From Endomychus coccineus (Eukaryota > Arthropoda > Insecta > Coleoptera > Endomychidae), in assembly GCA_958510875.1 (NCBI GenBank), contig OY294067.1, positions 30,988,912-31,052,911 on the forward strand: a stretch of DNA of 64,000 bases, in the 5' to 3' direction. This document shows positions 24,901 through 34,900 of this stretch, piece after piece. The translations under genes were made by a program, and so were the position numbers. Numbering within the stretch: position 1 is the stretch's first letter; the number at the start of each line of letters is the position of its first letter. The notes beneath the pieces are model-generated. The model was not told the DNA's origin and did not search any database. It saw only the letters and a program-made list of their open reading frames with translations.

Positions 24901-27900
24901 TTTTTTAAATAGCATTTACGATTTATTGTAATTTAGATGCAAATTATATTTAAAAGGACATTGCTTATTAAAAATCATACACCCACTGTTAAGATATAAC
25001 TAATAACAATGTATATCTATTTTCGGCGTTTACGTAGTGTAAATTCATAATACTTCGGAAGTTGGAGAATAAAACTCAAATTTTACACAAAACTTTTAAT
25101 ATTTAATTTAAAAATGCTGACAAATTGTTTCACCACACTGTGGCATTTTCAAAGCAAGGAGTTATCAACTAAAGCTAAATCTAAAAGTATGTCCTTAAAT
25201 ATCAGGGATCAGAATGTGGTACAAATTGAGGGATAGGGGTGAATAATGGTGGGGGAGGTTTCAAAGTGTATGAATGATCCTGAGAACCTCCTGAAGCTTA
25301 TGCAAAAAAAAATTTCGATTCGAACTTACAGGTTTTTTTTACAATATAGCTAAAATCCCGGTTCACAGCCTGGACTATAATTAGGCAGACTAGACAAGCT
25401 CCGACTGGTCACTCCTTCATTGCTATTTACATATTTATAAGTACCTCATCCATTCTAATAATCTGATAGTAGTGATATCGTTCGTTGTTGTATCGAATTA
25501 AATTAAGTTTTTATTGAAAGCATGCAATAAACGAGTCAAGATGTTTCGTCCTTTTGTATAATACTCTCCGATTGTAGAAATGTCTTTATCAACAATCAGA
25601 AAATCTAAATATGACACTAGGATTTTGAATAAATTTTTCCAACTGACATCGATCTCGGTACGTAGCTCCATCTCGTGCGCTCGTTCCGTTCTTCCGTCTT
25701 ACATGTAAGCAATGAGTTTGTTTATATCGAGGAGAATAATAATTTTTTCCTTAAAACATATATAACATTCTTATGAAGATTCGCGTCGAAGAGGTATTAA
25801 CACCTCACAAAGACAAAATAGGGGAATAATGTAATGATTAATCCGATTATATTTACCTATATTATTAGTGGAATCGCTGGCCGCTATGCATGAATAATAT
25901 TGCAAAATTTCAATTAATAACGGCAGTGCTTTATGTGTAGTTTCTGGGATACGTAATCCTCTTGCACAAAATTCAATTTCTGCAATTAATTGAGAGTTCT
26001 CCTGAATTTCCCTTGCTAATCTTGAAAACACATCTCATTAATATTTATACCTCTTATTAGTTTAAAACTTACCTATCAATCACATTCATTCTATCAAGTC
26101 CACACAAAGAAGGCCATTTGTTCGAAGTCCGACATGTTTCTACCATTTTTTCGATATCATTCTTATTAATATTGTCTTGTACGTGCAAATCCTTGCCAAT
26201 TTTAGAATTATGTTTTGAATCTTTCGCGATTCCCTCACAATCTATGTTTGACGACGTCCACAGAGTATGATTCCTTGACTCCAACCATCGCTAAAAAGAT
26301 CAACATACATCAAAACAACTTCCAAATAACAAACTATTATATCAAGTACCTATACTAACTGGTGCCAAGCTAGAGAAGATTCAGCCAACTGAATAATCAC
26401 AAAATATTAGAAGTATGAAAAACATAAGCGAAGTGTCATAATGAGTGTGTCGCATGCTGAAATTAATATTTAAAAATTCTGCCTTGATTTGTATCACACC
26501 TCCATGGTGGTTATATGGTAAATTAGTGCGGGAGAGCATAAACAATTGGGTTTTGACATATTTTTTTTAAGCATTTTAAACCCATTATAAATACTCACTT
26601 CATATAACATTTTTAAATTTATTTCTAAAAACAATGTCAAAAATATGTAGTGGAGCCACATAGTGATTTTGGTGGAAAATTTCACACCTCTACTTTTTAA
26701 CCAATAAGATGCCTTAATTTTGACTAGTTACCATGGCAACTAAAAAAATTTCCGGAAATTTTTTCGTGGCGCCACGATATTTAAGTGGAAATTTTTAGAC
26801 AGTTGGAAAGGTAAACATATGATCTACAACCATTAAATATTGTAGATATACCTGTGAATAATGCAAAATTTCTATAACAATTAACATTATTATTTATTAT
26901 TCGCTATAAAGTTTCATTAAACAGAAAACACAAATTTGTTTAATTATTATGCATTAACAATTTATATTTCAAAAAACGTAGGATCTACAAACATAGTAAG
27001 ATTTAAATGTTGTTTGAATTCTAACCCATCCTCTCTTCTTAATGATGAATAGGAAGGTGACGAATTAATTAGATGTCTGTGTTTTAAGACATATATGTAA
27101 TATTTTGAAACAATTTTGTTCAAATCTCTTTTACGCAAAAGGCCATATTTACTTGACATCTGCAGCAGACTTTCTTGGATTTTCGTAAACAAACCATTCA
27201 ACTCTAACGCTTCCTGGTCGCAATCTTCCATTAAATTCATTAAATATATTAATTTTGGATGACATATTTGCACTTGACTCAACTCTTTGCACTTTGCAGT
27301 ATTTACATAAATTGTACTTTTCAAAGCATTTCATTTTTCTCAAATTGTTTAACGCAAATGCTTACAGGAAATGTTTTACATAAGAATATCTTTGTTTGCT
27401 GGTTTACTATACAGTAACTCAATGTAATTTACCAATATAAACCTCATCTGTCAAAAGCATGGCCGCCTATATCACGGCCACCTACTGCAACAAACCATGT
27501 TAATATTATATTATTTACATTAGAAGCGTTATGGATTACTTTAACAAAAAATACATTTCTACCACCTTTAGTGACCTAAAATTATGAAAGGGCGATAGAC
27601 TGATCTAATACCCATCTGAGTTTTAGCATTTGGTGTAACTAAAGTTGGTAATATTTTTTATTTAACGAAACATGGTGGACTTGACAAGCAGTGAAATTAA
27701 TTTAAAATGTCAGATTGGATTAATAATTTTTTTCCAAATTATGGTGTGAAATTTTCTTACCGAATACCACGCAAGCTTAAATTATTCCTGAAAATTTTCG
27801 GAAATAATTTAAGCTCTTGTGATATTATAAGTGAAAATTTTTTTTGATGTAACCGGACATGATGGAAACTTTTTGTTCTGGTAAGAGTAATTGAATTCCA

Positions 27901-28614
27901 AAATTTCTCCCTCCTCGAAGGGGTGGAACCATGGTTTTTTAGGCCAAAGAGGGGTATTTTGGACATTTTTAGATGTGATATTAGAAAAAATATATTTTTC
28001 ACCAGTTTCATAATGAATTAACGAACCAAAATGGTACCCTTTTATTGGTTGACGGAACTTCCAGTTCAAATTTCAAGACGATCCAACGATCCCCCCCTCT
28101 CCTGATATGTATAAAAAAAATAGAAAAAATTTAATTTCGGCTAGCTTGGTCAAATCTTGACCGATTTGACTGGAATTTGGAGAGAAAGTAGTCATTATCA
28201 CACAAAAACTACCCTCCAAATATTGGAACTGATGAAATGGGAAATTTGCCAATCCAACTTTTTCTTTCACTATTTAACTCCACCGAGGACTCCACTAATG
28301 TTAATTTCAAATTAACGATAATGCACCGGAAAGGCCCGTGTAGTGACCTTTCACCGTTTGACAATGTCAAAAAAAAACGTTTTAGATAATGGCACTTCGG
28401 TGTTGAAACTATAGTTACATTTTCAGGTTATTATTAATAAAAGTGGTATAAAAACAACGTAGTTATTATTTCATATAATCAAAATATTACTTAATTCTTG
28501 CATTACGACATAACTTACGTTTGCCTCTTCAAATTTTCCACTTGGTTCACTATAGTTCATTGTTGAGAAAACTTCTCGAATAACTGGAATATCTGTTATT
28601 TTTCCTGCTTCCAT
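12918..28614 (-). CDS. ALDH16-like protein, copy A (ten coding exons)
   Basis: Exons in transcription order: 28519-28614, 26073-26290, 25857-26020, 23719-23875, 23510-23658, 21517-21614, 21034-21459, 18668-18770, 17287-17482, 12918-13422. All have GT/AG ends and compatible phases, summing to 2112 nt (703 aa), against about 800 aa in vertebrate ALDH16A1. Family marks: FSTMNY near the N-terminus; LAREIQ...LLIEILQYYS; GPALAAGKNVIL (Rossmann part); PLLIFDSADIDSA; REVIVQENIYEKV; WINCHGLFAP; then a second partial ALDH module with TLVNAITAAKKGHQSW and RGVLCVDVGPR...ITALAEGNS. The catalytic Cys position reads KGMLPW with no Cys, and the ELGGK Glu segment reads DDSSK, so dehydrogenase activity is unlikely; vertebrate ALDH16A1 also lacks the Cys. 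Exon 3 joins exon 4 without the usual GWxP linker. A scaffold or regulatory role is inference. Confidence 0.85.
13866..13907 (-). ncRNA. Hammerhead ribozyme, intact (PLE family 1)
   Basis: On the minus strand, in order: stem I GTCTT, core CTGATGA, an unpaired T, stem II GGTC/GACC closed by a GTGA loop, GAAA, self-complementary stem III CGTACG, TA at the cleavage site, then AAGAC completing stem I. All invariant core bases are present. Predicted cleavage is between 13870 and 13871. Type I hammerheads with very short stem III are known from Penelope-like elements. Confidence 0.85.
14472..14840 (-). pseudogene. PLE GIY-YIG endonuclease fragment
   Basis: The minus frame reads DKQTHTVYKLNCLDCDGTYT followed by GISKQYLQKRMYGHKYSTR and ends NSTALAKHCFDYNHQFDYK. 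The VYKL...YTGI pair is the GIY-YIG signature; the consensus Gly of YIG is kept but Ile is Thr. A C-terminal duplicate on the opposite strand (14730-14996) continues through ETNYYKTSILEMIHIKR, because the locus is palindromic. Confidence 0.75.
15402..15443 (+). ncRNA. Degenerate hammerhead ribozyme (PLE family 1)
   Basis: This is the mirror copy of 13866-13907 with two core changes: CTGATAA for CTGATGA, and GTG for GTA at the cleavage site. Both are expected to block self-cleavage. Stems I, II and III are intact. Confidence 0.75.
15511..16096. other. ALDH16 copy A intron 9, no further feature
   Basis: Intronic sequence paralogous to 32880-33380 in unit B. It carries no gene of its own. Confidence 0.6.
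16097..16835. mobile_element. Fold-back element with internal direct repeat, unit A only
   Basis: The ends TTCACAATTCGG and CCGAATTGTGAA are inverted, and the match extends inward about 45 bases and then resumes through a GC-richer block. That block (TTACTCGGGGGGTTTTTGGG) occurs twice on the left with a 142-base period (16131 and 16273) and once inverted on the right (about 16690-16800). Unit B near 34550 lacks the insert. The superfamily is unknown. Confidence 0.7.
18080..18148 (-). mobile_element. tRNA-derived SINE-like element (unit A)
   Basis: On the minus strand an A-box-like stretch (GTGGTTTTAGGGGCTAGGAC) is followed about 25 bases later by a B-box GGTTTGAATCC. The paralogue at 36296-36368 is better preserved. 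It lies in an ALDH16 intron on the gene's own strand and predates the duplication. Confidence 0.6.
20442..20714 (-). pseudogene. Penelope-like RT, N-terminal part
   Basis: The minus frame reads KIVIMHRDDNKKKIGNLLND, then TIYKKLKSDP, and later GQAPYMYGLPELHKSD. The K-x-VIMHR, YKKL and P-x-x-YGLPxxHK blocks are the conserved start of PLE reverse transcriptases. The catalytic Asp boxes are missing downstream. Confidence 0.75.
20715..20757 (+). ncRNA. Degenerate hammerhead ribozyme (PLE family 1)
   Basis: The core is CTGAAGA, stem II shows compensating changes (GTCG/CGAC), but the box reads GTAA where GAAA is needed. Stem III CGTACG and the GTA site with AAGAC are kept. It faces plus, opposite to the adjoining RT, as in the palindromic copies. 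Confidence 0.6.
21930..22980 (-). mobile_element. Non-LTR retrotransposon 3' fragment (unit A)
   Basis: Paralogue of 40600-41760 with the same GTCACGTGTCACCTAGTG block and decayed zinc-knuckle and RNase H sequence on the minus strand. It has more frameshifts than the unit B copy. Confidence 0.7.
24123..24400 (-). pseudogene. Unidentified protein relic, shared by both units
   Basis: The minus strand reads a protein-like stretch with one frame change: DELNVDCYPISLEITDS, then KVKFAANIPSNILAFACGVV and FQLPWRIVQIERDPFGHS. I do not recognise it. The unit B copy (about 42945-43180) has a deletion removing the middle. It is not needed for the ALDH16 frame, because exons 3 and 4 join in phase without it. 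It may be a retrocopy or transposon scrap. Confidence 0.35.
24440..24730 (+). pseudogene. Non-LTR reverse transcriptase scrap (unit A)
   Basis: The plus strand encodes LDISKAIERVW, then GLPPQL, then an internal deletion, then GSVPQRSVLDPILF and NTSCPVHSFAD. These are RT boxes A (FDxVW-type), B (G-x-PQGS) and the start of C, with the family PQGS changed to PQRS. It is the same family as 61960-62740. The unit B copy is split by an insertion at 43318-44257. Confidence 0.75.
24770..24900. repeat. Hairpin MITE (unit A)
   Basis: The inverted arms are AAGGTCTAATATTC-like around a GATTGGCATATAATTG loop. It is paralogous to the better preserved 44560-44660. Confidence 0.6.
25011..25770. other. Intron 3 sequence specific to unit A; possible degraded PLE end
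   Basis: No gene was seen. Minus-strand bases 25095-25145 show a GAAAATGCCACAGTGTGGTG stretch followed by AAAC, reminiscent of PLE hammerhead termini, but the CTGANGA core is broken. Confidence 0.3.
26670..27761. mobile_element. Possible TIR element in intron 1 (unit A only)
   Basis: AAAATTTCACACC at 26678-26690 is mirrored by GGTGTGAAATTTT at 27741-27755, with looser similarity further out. Unit B lacks the segment between corresponding flanks. It contains the 26962-27324 ORF. No clean target duplication was found. Confidence 0.4.
26962..27324 (-). CDS. Unidentified ORF inside the intron 1 insert
   Basis: A 120-aa minus-strand frame, starting KSTIYVNTAKCKELSQ, with a leucine-rich centre (ELNGLFTKIQESLLQM) and a basic segment (KRDLNKIVSKYYIYVLKHRH). 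An overlapping frame starts MRKMKCFEKYN, so an upstream part may be frameshifted. I do not recognise it. Its position inside a unit A-only insert suggests a transposon-borne fragment, not a host gene. Confidence 0.3.
   Translation of the reverse strand: MKSTIYVNTAKCKELSQVQICHPKLIYLMNLMEDCDQEALELNGLFTKIQESLLQMSSKYGLLRKRDLNKIVSKYYIYVLKHRHLINSSPSYSSLRREDGLEFKQHLNLTMFVDPTFFEI
27790..28330. repeat. Diverged single arm of the 5449-7890 repeat family
   Basis: It shares blocks with the left arm at 5590-5830 in the same order, for example GGGGTATTTTGG, ACCCTTTTATTG, CAGTTCAAATTTCAAG and a C-rich run before CTCCT. It is a solo, older relative. Confidence 0.65.
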
Positions 28615-28924
28615 TTTAAATAAGTAAACGAACAGGAATCATCAGGCTTTGAGAACTGAAACCAACCCAATTATTTATTTAGGCAAACTAGAAACTACAT
28701 TATTATCTTAAGATAAGTTGTTTACATGTTTACATTCAAAATTTTGAATATGAAATCATCACAGAACAACCATAAACATATCGCAGAGATATAGAAATAA
28801 ACTAAACGTTCCGTGAACTTATTTGAATCAGTTCTCTGAAGGACAGAAGATTATTCTCCCGTCCTAATCTAAAACATTTTCTATTGTTTCTTTGTGTTGC
28901 ATTGAATATGAAATTAGATTTAAT

Positions 28925-29342
28925 CACGGTCGTATACACAGGTCTGGAAACTCGAGGTTGTTTCCTATGTGAGCATTGAGTCCGCTAAGCGTCGACTGGC
29001 CCGTAGTACCAAAAGTCGTCACGTAGGAGAATTTTCTGATAACTGTCAGTTGACTTGTCAACACAAGGAATACCTGCGTTTTTAGAAACAAATTACGAAA
29101 TCGTGCATTGTGCCGAAATGCAAAACGGGGTACAAAAGTGTAAAGGAAGAAACTTCTGTTTTTAAAGTGCCGAAAGATACGGAAATGCGAAAAAAGTGGA
29201 TGCTTGCGATTCCGGATAGAAACCGTCTTACCACTTCGTGATCCAAGCGCTAGCTGGTGGCTGAGCGAAGGACTACGAGTTAGGCGACCCGTAAGAGACT
29301 CAAGTCAACCATAGAGTTTCCAGACCTGTGTATACGACCGTG
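28925..29342 (+). mobile_element. P-like MITE with THAP relic (unit A, ancestral)
   Basis: 418 bp flanked by the 8-bp duplication GATTTAAT (28917-28924 and 29343-29350). The termini are inverted: CACGGTCGTATACACAGG and its complement. The plus strand encodes VPKCKTGYKS, then FKVPKDTEMRKKWMLAIPDR, the start and middle of a THAP zinc finger as in P-element transposases. 8-bp duplications are also P-type. The unit B paralogue is at 48478-48895. Confidence 0.88.
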
Positions 29343-29373
29343 GATTTAATCAATGACGACTATGAGTATATCC

Positions 29374-29961
29374 CACGGTCGTACATACAGGTCTGGGGAC
29401 TCGTATGTTTGACATGGGTCTCTTACGCGTCGCCAAACTCGTAGTCCCTCGCTCAGCCACTAGCTAGCGCTTGGATCGGTAAAACGATTTCTTTCCGGAA
29501 TCGCAAGCAGTGTTACTAAGTATTCTGATTTGAGAGAGGAATAGAACTGTTGCTCTTGTCAAAATGTATTACTCACCTTAAAAATAACTTCCCCTTTTTC
29601 GCACACATAAAAGACCTCGTTAAAACGATTTCTATCCGGAATCGCAAGCATCCACTTTTTTCGCATTTCCGCATCTTTCGGCACTTTAAAAACAGTTTCT
29701 TGCTTTACACTTTTGTACCCCGAATTACATTTCGGCACAATGCACGGTTTCGTAATTTGTTTCTAAAATGCTAAAAACGCAGGTATTCGTTGTGTTTACA
29801 AGTCAACTGACAGTTGTCAGAGAACACGGTCGTATACGTGCCAGAGAACATCCCTCGCCACCCGTGACGTCTTTTGATACTACGTGACAGTCGACGCTTA
29901 GCGGTCCCACTTCTCACATAGGAAACAGCCCCGAGTTTCCAGACCTGTATGTACGACCGTG
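29374..29961 (-). mobile_element. P-like MITE, 588 bp, unit A only
   Basis: Flanked by GTATATCC at 29366-29373 and 29962-29969. It has the same terminal motif as the 418-bp element, with the THAP-like block on the minus strand (29620-29750). A second internal CACGGTCGTATACG at 29834 suggests a nested or rearranged end. Unit B lacks it. Confidence 0.85.
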
Positions 29962-30148
29962 GTATATCCATAGCCATTGATTTTATCCAGTGAAAATGTG
30001 GGAAGTTATCTGAATAAGAGATGGCGCAGTTACCGAAATGCTGTAACCATAGATTTAGATACCAAACCCAAAAAGTTTCACATGTTCGGTCCCACTATAT
30101 GCGTTTTGATGGAATTGTGATGACCGAACACCTCCAAGAGTTGGGATC

Positions 30149-30412
30149 ACGGTCGTATATACAGGTCTGGGAACTCGAGGCTGTTTCCTATGCGAGAAGT
30201 GAGTTCGCTAAGCTTCAACTGTCGCGTAGTACCAAAAGGGTGGCGCATGAGTCGAGGAATGATCTCTGGCACGTATACGACCGTGTTCTCTGGCAACTGT
30301 CATTTTGACTTGTAAACACAACGAATACCGGCGTTTTTAGAAAAAAAATACGAAACCGTGCATTGTGCAGACATGCAAAACGGGGTACAAAAGTGTAAAA
30401 CAAGAATGTTTC
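30149..30412 (+). mobile_element. P-like MITE, 3'-truncated
   Basis: The left terminus CACGGTCGTATATACAGG is followed by the family body and a decayed THAP start, and then similarity stops at about 30412 with no right terminus. Confidence 0.7.
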
Positions 30413-31111
30413 CAACTTTGACTCTAGATCTACTAGACCTATTCCTCCTCCCGCAATCAATCTATTTTGCAAGGCCTCCAATTGTTGTTGTGTGAAGGGT
30501 AAAGTCTGTAGGGAATGACATAACTGTGCAGCAATATATTGATTTGCGAAGAACTTTTTCCCGATTATATAGTGCAGAAGTTTTGTGTTGCCACCTAGTT
30601 AGGAGACGTTGATTTTTTGCACAATCTGTGTGTGTGTAACCCACCGTGGAGACGATTGTGCTATTTCTATTGGTTGTATGAATTTGAAAATTTTCAGATC
30701 GCTTTAAAGTGGTGAAAATAGGAATTGTATCGTTCTTGGGTGCGGTAGCCCCGTTTCGAGTGGTATTGCAGACATTTATCTTCATTTTTACAAATGAAAT
30801 TATGGTATTTTATTAAACCATAAGGACAACCGTCTTTTTAAATGAGTATTTATTCTGTGGTAAAAAGTGTGAATAAATGCCAATGTCAACCTGACAGCAG
30901 GGGTCAATATGAAACATAGAGTTGTGAAATACATTATGTAGACCATTTGGATAAATTTCAATGCAACGTAGAGTATAATATTAACGTCTTTTGTTAGCGG
31001 TTTCTAAATCATTTCCAATATATTTTCTATTTGTACAATCATTTACATTTGACCCGCAGGATTGTGCGACAAAACTGAGGGAAGTAAATGTGACCAATTG
31101 ATCACAGCTTT
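30413..31111. other. End of unit A, no gene recognised
   Basis: A minus-strand frame at 30462-30785 shows no family signature. Bases 30780-30840 weakly match 49310-49365 of unit B, marking the last detectable paralogy. Confidence 0.35.
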
Positions 31112-31215
31112 TTATACATAGCAAGGAAGTGTTGCAATGAAACTGACATCCACCCTATTTCGCAAAAGATCGTTAAATTGATGCACTTCACAGTCGCGTT
31201 CAATAGTTTTACTAA

Positions 31216-31919
31216 GGCTGTGTCAAGTCAACGGTCTGACAAGGCACACCCGTTAAGTATGAAGTATAACCAAGGGTCGGACCAATCCAGAAAGGAGAAA
31301 TTAATAATGTTGAGACATGTTTAAAGAAAACTAAACTTTCAAAAGAATATATTGAAAGTCAATTCTCTGTTCTCAATGAAAATCTCAAAAATCTTGATTA
31401 CACAATTAATAAATTAGTAGGTATTCAGGAACGAAGAAATGAAATTTTAGATCGACTGATTTCAAGTTTGGAAAGAAACCATTCTCACATTGAATAATCA
31501 ACATGAAATAGTTGACAAAGCTTTTGATACATATATTTTTATTTCCCAAATTTACATGATTTTAAAATACAAATTAATTTTATTTATTTTCCAAGTTCCT
31601 ATTTGATGTGATATAATGTTGAATGATTTCAAAATACAAATTAGTTTTATGTTATTTCCTGAGTTCCTATGAATTGTTGTATAATGTTGAATGATTTCGA
31701 AATAAAAGTATTTAATTATAGTGAGTAGATTGCTTTGAATTTTTGGAACTGCCATCATTTAAATTTTCAAATTGAATTTAACCCATAGATATTATATATA
31801 ATATCTATGATTTAACCGCAAACTTAACCTGTCATTTGGAATGGTGACTTGGGCGTCAAATCAACCATATGACCAAGCTGGTCCAACCAAAATGGTCAGA
31901 CGAGTGACTTGACGTAGCC
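31216..31919 (+). mobile_element. PIF/Harbinger-type element, unit B only
   Basis: The 3-bp duplication TAA (31213-31215, 31920-31922) and inverted ends GGCTGTGTCAAGTCA and TGACTTGACGTAGCC fit PIF/Harbinger. Unit A has no insert between the corresponding flanks (around 12870-12890). At 704 bp it is non-autonomous, with one short ORF. Confidence 0.82.
31297..31497 (+). CDS. Coiled-coil tail ORF of the Harbinger element
   Basis: A 66-aa open frame without a start codon, ending at 31495-31497. It is heptad-like: KEYIESQFSVLNENLKNLDY followed by TINKLVGIQERRNEILDRLI. It resembles the C-terminal oligomerisation tail of Myb/SANT-like second proteins of Harbinger elements, which help the transposase bind DNA. 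That identity is inference from length, composition and context. Confidence 0.45.
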   Translation, partial: EINNVETCLKKTKLSKEYIESQFSVLNENLKNLDYTINKLVGIQERRNEILDRLISSLERNHSHIE

Positions 31920-31995
31920 TAAGGTTCTAGTACTAAGAAAACAACCATGATCTCGAATATTTTATTCTTCACAACAAATCAGTAAGGGAAATTAA

Positions 31996-34900
31996 TCATG
32001 CAAATGATTGACTGCTGGTGGACCAAACATTTTTAACATATGTAACTTTATTATAGATTTCAGTCCAGTTCCATATTTGTTTTATCTGTGCATATTTTAT
32101 TGAACTTTTAATACTCATCATTTTGTAAATATATCCGACGAAATATGTATCAACATTATCATCTAAATCTATAAGATCGTAAATATCATTAAAAAATGGC
32201 ACTATGTTGAGACAACCAGTAGGAAGAAGTTGTGATATTTTCTGAAAGAATAGACAATTTGTGAAGCCGTTGACATCCACCAACAAAACGCTATTGCCTT
32301 CCGCCAAAGCTGCGATAATTAATTTTTGATTTTCAACTCGTGGTCCAACGTCTACACATAGTACTCCTCTTGATGTACGATAAGTTTGTACAGAATAGCC
32401 GTTATATGTGGAATTTACATCACCACCACGACACTCCCTAACATATTCAAGGGTGAATCTTACCCAGTTATCTAACCATCCCTTGGTAGACAATTGTGAG
32501 CTGGAAAAATAAACGACTTTGCGTAGTGTTCAATACTATAAGAAGGTTTGGGGAAGTTTATCATCATCCCTTATGTAGAGGAGTAGGTAGGAGGGATACC
32601 TCCTTCAATCAGTCACACAGGAACTTTAAAGGATTGAGGTGAAGAATAGGTTCGAAACGAGGAGAGGTTCCTACCTACACCTACTGAGAGGCAGTTTACT
32701 AGTACTACTACTAACCCAGCTTTCGCCTGACCGAATAGAGGGAGTGTACTAAATATACAGGCTGGAACGAAAAGCAGGCCATCCCGTTAACTGCGTATTT
32801 TTGGCACTAAAATATCACGATTTTTGGCAATAAAATAAGAAGATTTCTTCTAGTGTCGTGACGTAAAATTTTATTTAGAATATTTCATAACTCTAGATAA
32901 TTGATTTAATAGTGTCTCTAAGCATAGGACTGTCCAGATTTATCTTTTTTTACATCAACAAGTTTATTTCACTTGTGTAATTTCATTTACTCAGAAAAAA
33001 TATGAATCAGGTTAGTTGAACACACTTATAATTAATGGCTCGCAATGGATAAAAGGGCTTTTAACTAGAGAAAAACTAATATTTGCCAAATTTTTTCAAT
33101 CCCATTTGTGTAGTTCCAGGTAAGGTCATGAAAAAAGCGTAACCTGTCGAAATAATGATAGAGAAACGGCCCCTCCCCACACAGTTTTTACGCTTGCCTT
33201 TTGGACCCTTGAGGATATAGAAAAATTGATAACATTATCGCGAAAAAACAATTTTAATATTTTAACTTTCGCACCCTATATCTTTAAAGGGAGACATTTT
33301 TTTATATAGATAATTTAGACGACCAATTCATCATATTTTAGAATCAAAAATACGCAGTTAACGGGATGACCTACTATTTTGTTACAGGTTATATCCTTGG
33401 ACCCGGTGAGAGACTCCCAAATACTAAGGAGCGTATTCCGAATCCAGACTAGACTACCAGCTTGTTTTCAATACTGTTTAGTTCTTGGATATCAAAAATT
33501 ATCTTGGTCAAGGATAGTTGTGGAATCTAAAACGTGTGTCTTACTTTACGTTTGAAATAATTATGTCATAATTAATTTGAAGTTTCTAAAAGTGCGAAAT
33601 TTCGCAATTTCATACGAATATACTCTCAGAAGTCTTTAGCCCTTGGACTCCGGGATTTTCACGTGGCCTATCGAAATCAGAAGGTTCGAATTATCTAAAA
33701 ACATAATTGCATGAACGCCAGACGTCCTATGTAATTAGATACGAACGAAATCATTTTGACATATGCCTCGAGGAGCTCGCTGCGCGTAAGTTAGAGTTTA
33801 TAAATTTTACCTCGGTCTTGTTAATTTGGGGCCGTTTCTTGCCCCGTGCGACCGGCGCCAGTTGTGATAAAGTGTTTTTGGCTATGGGTCGCTAGTTTTT
33901 ACCCGCTTCGTGTATATTTTAGTAGCGAGAAAATTCCCTTTGGTACGTCGCACGTTAGAAGCGCGTAGCTGAGATCTGAGAATAGCTCAAACTGTTTTAA
34001 TTAAATTTTCTTATTTAATGGACATTTATCGAAAAAAGAAGGGCCGTCGGGTACGGTCCGATACTAACTAAATCTAACTACATGGAGCGAAAACGGCACG
34101 CGAAAAGTCGTCGTAAAGCCGTATTAGGTACAACCAGTTTGCACTTTTCTAACTCGCGTGCTACGGGCTTCTCACGTGAACGTCATTCGATTTACGGAAA
34201 ATTAACTATTTCAAAACAGTTTTTGACCCGGATTGTGACTATCACAACCTCTGGAAAGGTTCAAAGTTCACATAATTATTTCATAATTTGTAGTTCATTA
34301 TTGTTTTACAACTGAAATAGATAGAGGTATGAAATTTGTAGGTTATTGATGATGTCAGTGTGACAGTGACATAATTATTTCAAACGTAAAGTAAGACACA
34401 CGTTTTAGATTCCACAACCACCCTTGACCAAGATAATTTTTGATATCCCGGTATTATAGACTGAATAGGCTGTATTTAAGCAACTAGTACAAAACAAATG
34501 TATTCTGAAATCAGTAAAGGTACAAACCGTTTACTCAATGCAGTGTGAAGATTTGCGAGTTTCTAAGTAGTACAAAATATATTATAAAATTATTGTAAGG
34601 TACAAGATACATTTCCGTCAGTGTAAATCACAATTTAAAGTTGTGATTTTGATAATTATCTATGAACAGGGTTGAAATACTATGAAGAAATAGCTGTTAA
34701 CATTTTACTATTTGAAAAAATCGATGTTTACATTTGTATCGTTTTGAAGATGATAAGCAACTTCTTTAAATTATAGTCACATTAGTGTTTTGTTTTACTA
34801 TATTAAATTTGCTTTTTTTGTACAGAATAACATTTGCATCTTGTTTTAGAAGAATGAGATAAATATAATAAACGAGTGGATAGTGAACATACATTGTAAT

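Noticed and set aside
25095..25145. Additional hammerhead ribozyme
   Set aside because: A GAAAC box and a stem are present but the CTGANGA core is absent.
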